Below are positions 4,349-5,739 of a DNA stretch of 5,739 bases, piece by piece. The stretch's first letter is position 1, and every line of letters begins with the position of its first letter. Location: contig CAZOQJ010000148.1 in the NCBI GenBank assembly GCA_964581905.1, positions 1 to 5,739 of the forward strand, in the 5' to 3' direction. The stretch is from CAZBWE01 sp964581905 (GTDB lineage Bacteria > Planctomycetota > Phycisphaerae > Sedimentisphaerales > Anaerobacaceae). A program made the translations under genes and the position numbers. The notes beneath the pieces were generated by a model. It was not told the origin of the DNA, searched no databases, and saw nothing but the letters and a program-made list of their open reading frames with translations.

Positions 4349-5739
4349 ATGCGTGATGAAAGGAACGATAAAAAATTGTTTAATCAGCAAGAGAATGCCA
4401 ACATAAAATCCGCTGCACCGCTGGCGGTTCGAATGAGGCCGAGGAAACTCGATGAATTTATCGGACAAAGCCACATTCTTGGGTCCGATAAACTGTTGAC
4501 GAGGATGCTCCAGGCCGATAAGCTCACCAGCTTGATATTTTACGGCCCGCCGGGGGTTGGCAAGACTTCTCTGGCGACGGTGATTGCAAATTACACCAAA
4601 GCCGATTTTTACCATCTCAGTGCACCCGCAGCCAGCGTCAAGGATATTCGCCAGATAATCACCTACGCCCGCGACCAACTCACAGCCAGCAGGAAAAGAA
4701 CCGTGCTTTTTATCGATGACCTCCACCGCTTCAGCCGTGCTCAGCAGGATGTCTTACTGGATGATGTCGAAGCGGGTGTTTTAATCCTCATAGGCGCCAC
4801 CACGGAAAATCCTTACTTCGCAGTTAATTCGCCATTGATTTCCCGCAGTACTGTATTTCATTTTGAGCCGCTCAGCCAGGATGATGTTTTACAATTGCTA
4901 AATAAAGCAATCGACGATACCGAACGAGGACTTGGCAAGCTCGATATCGAGGCGGATGAAAAGGCACTGAAATTTTTGGCAAGTGTCTGCGACGGCGATG
5001 CCAGGAAAGCCCTGACCGCTCTGGAGGTAGGCGTGCTTTCACAGGCAGAAAAAAAACATGAGGGAAAAGTAAACCCGCCAGGCGTAATGGACTTGGCCAT
5101 CCCTGACGGGAGGCGGGTAAAATTTAATCTGGAAGTTGCGAGGGAGTCGATACAACAAAAGACGTTTGTCTATGATGGCACTGGTGATACGCACTATGAC
5201 TTGGCAAGCGCTTTGCAAAAGAGTATGCGAGGCAGCGACCCTGACGCCACGGTTTACTGGCTGGCGCGGATGATAGCCGGCGGGGAGGATACACGTTTTA
5301 TTGCCCGGCGGATTGCAGTTTGTGCCGCCGAAGACGTTGGAAATGCAGACCCAATGGCTACGGTTCTTGCTGCTGCAGCTGTTCAGATATCCGAGTTTGT
5401 CGGCCTGCCTGAAGCCCAGCTGGCTTTAGCGCAGGCGGCTATATATGTTGCCTGCGCACCGAAATCCAATGCTGCAGCTTCTGCTATTTGGAGAGCGATG
5501 TCTGATGTGCAACAGGAGCCGGTTAAGCCGGTACCAAAACATCTGAAAGACAGCCATTACCCGGCAGCGAAAAAACTCGGCTTCGGCGCTGATTACAAGT
5601 ATCCGCATAGTTTTAAGGACGGTTTCGTGTCACAGGAGTATCTTCCAGAACCAGTGAAGAAATATTACATACCAAAGGAAATCGGGTATGAAAAAAATAT
5701 GAAGCATTATTTACAAAAGCTACAAACCTTGATACAAAA
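4349..5739 (+). CDS. rarA: RarA/MgsA-type AAA+ ATPase (3' end cut by window)
   Basis: An open frame of 463 codons runs off the window end without a stop. It encodes a replication-associated recombination protein (RarA/MgsA, related to eukaryotic WRNIP1), a AAA+ clamp-loader-like ATPase acting at stalled forks. Landmarks: PLAVRMRP (24-31) and LDEFIGQ (34-40) at the family's N-terminal border, Walker A GPPGVGKT (66-73), Walker B VLFIDDLHRF (119-128), AQQDVLL (131-137), sensor 1 GATTENP (149-155), probable arginine finger Arg166 in LISRSTVF, and sensor 2 Arg219 in GDARKAL. The C-terminal tetramerisation part follows, with YDGTGDTHYDLASALQKSMRGS (275-296) and AAEDVGNADP (326-335). Family length is about 430-450 and the visible tail (YPHSF, GFVSQEYLP) matches the family end, so few residues are missing. 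Walker B has Asp124 where Glu is usual. Start: ATG 4349, since PLAVRMRP must be retained; TTG 4376 is possible. Confidence 0.92.
   Translation, partial: MRDERNDKKLFNQQENANIKSAAPLAVRMRPRKLDEFIGQSHILGSDKLLTRMLQADKLTSLIFYGPPGVGKTSLATVIANYTKADFYHLSAPAASVKDIRQIITYARDQLTASRKRTVLFIDDLHRFSRAQQDVLLDDVEAGVLILIGATTENPYFAVNSPLISRSTVFHFEPLSQDDVLQLLNKAIDDTERGLGKLDIEADEKALKFLASVCDGDARKALTALEVGVLSQAEKKHEGKVNPPGVMDLAIPDGRRVKFNLEVARESIQQKTFVYDGTGDTHYDLASALQKSMRGSDPDATVYWLARMIAGGEDTRFIARRIAVCAAEDVGNADPMATVLAAAAVQISEFVGLPEAQLALAQAAIYVACAPKSNAAASAIWRAMSDVQQEPVKPVPKHLKDSHYPAAKKLGFGADYKYPHSFKDGFVSQEYLPEPVKKYYIPKEIGYEKNMKHYLQKLQTLIQ

Noticed and set aside
4187..4726. Leftward 179-codon open frame upstream of the beta-barrel gene
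   Set aside because: It lies mostly antisense to the N-terminal ATPase part of rarA, whose motifs are unmistakable; its protein has no recognisable domain and no good ribosome binding site was seen.
1..5739. CRISPR arrays, tRNA or rRNA genes, transposases, toxin-antitoxin or defence genes
   Set aside because: Looked for on both strands; no periodic repeat array, cloverleaf-like sequence or relevant protein motifs were seen. All long frames resolve to housekeeping genes or the beta-barrel protein.

Overview
The window is an ordinary stretch of chromosome from a Gram-negative (diderm) bacterium. Evidence for an outer membrane is a LolCDE-type lipoprotein-release ABC system and a signal-peptide-bearing protein that looks like an outer-membrane beta-barrel. 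Base composition is moderate, with AT-rich intergenic DNA. The protein 'dialect' (a short archaeal/Bacillus-type IlvE, a trans-prenyl synthase with GKMIRP, a RarA with an Asp-Asp Walker B) made me think of Planctomycetota or a related PVC-type lineage, but that is an impression, not something the sequence proves.

Layout. Bases 1-174 hold the 3' end of an FtsX/LolC-E-like permease. After a 90-bp spacer with a 7-bp tandem repeat and a GC-rich hairpin comes lolD (265-978), its ATPase partner. An ilvE-type branched-chain aminotransferase (1039-1905) follows 60 bp later. It is followed by a long-chain trans-prenyl diphosphate synthase (best start 2024, end 3058). Between those two is a ~110-bp repeat-rich patch with a perfect 13-bp direct repeat exactly 70 bp apart, bracketed by an 8-bp inverted repeat. 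This rightward gene group ends at a strong hairpin terminator (3087-3119) that can serve both strands. It faces a leftward gene (4052 back to 3186) for an exported beta-barrel-like protein of unknown function. A divergent, AT-rich 296-bp intergenic region separates that gene from a rightward rarA/mgsA-type AAA+ ATPase (4349 to the window end, only the last few residues missing).

How the genes relate. The permease fragment and LolD should form one inner-membrane complex that releases lipoproteins toward the outer membrane. IlvE (branched-chain amino-acid metabolism), the prenyl synthase (quinone side chain or lipid-carrier precursor) and RarA (replication-fork maintenance) are unrelated housekeeping functions. 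Their adjacency looks like simple gene packing rather than a dedicated pathway.

I found no CRISPR array, tRNA, rRNA, recognisable insertion sequence, or evidence for a new defence or mobile system. The items most worth a second look are the repeat patch at 1903-2011, the apparently leaderless rarA promoter, the Walker B substitution in RarA, and the unclassified beta-barrel protein.
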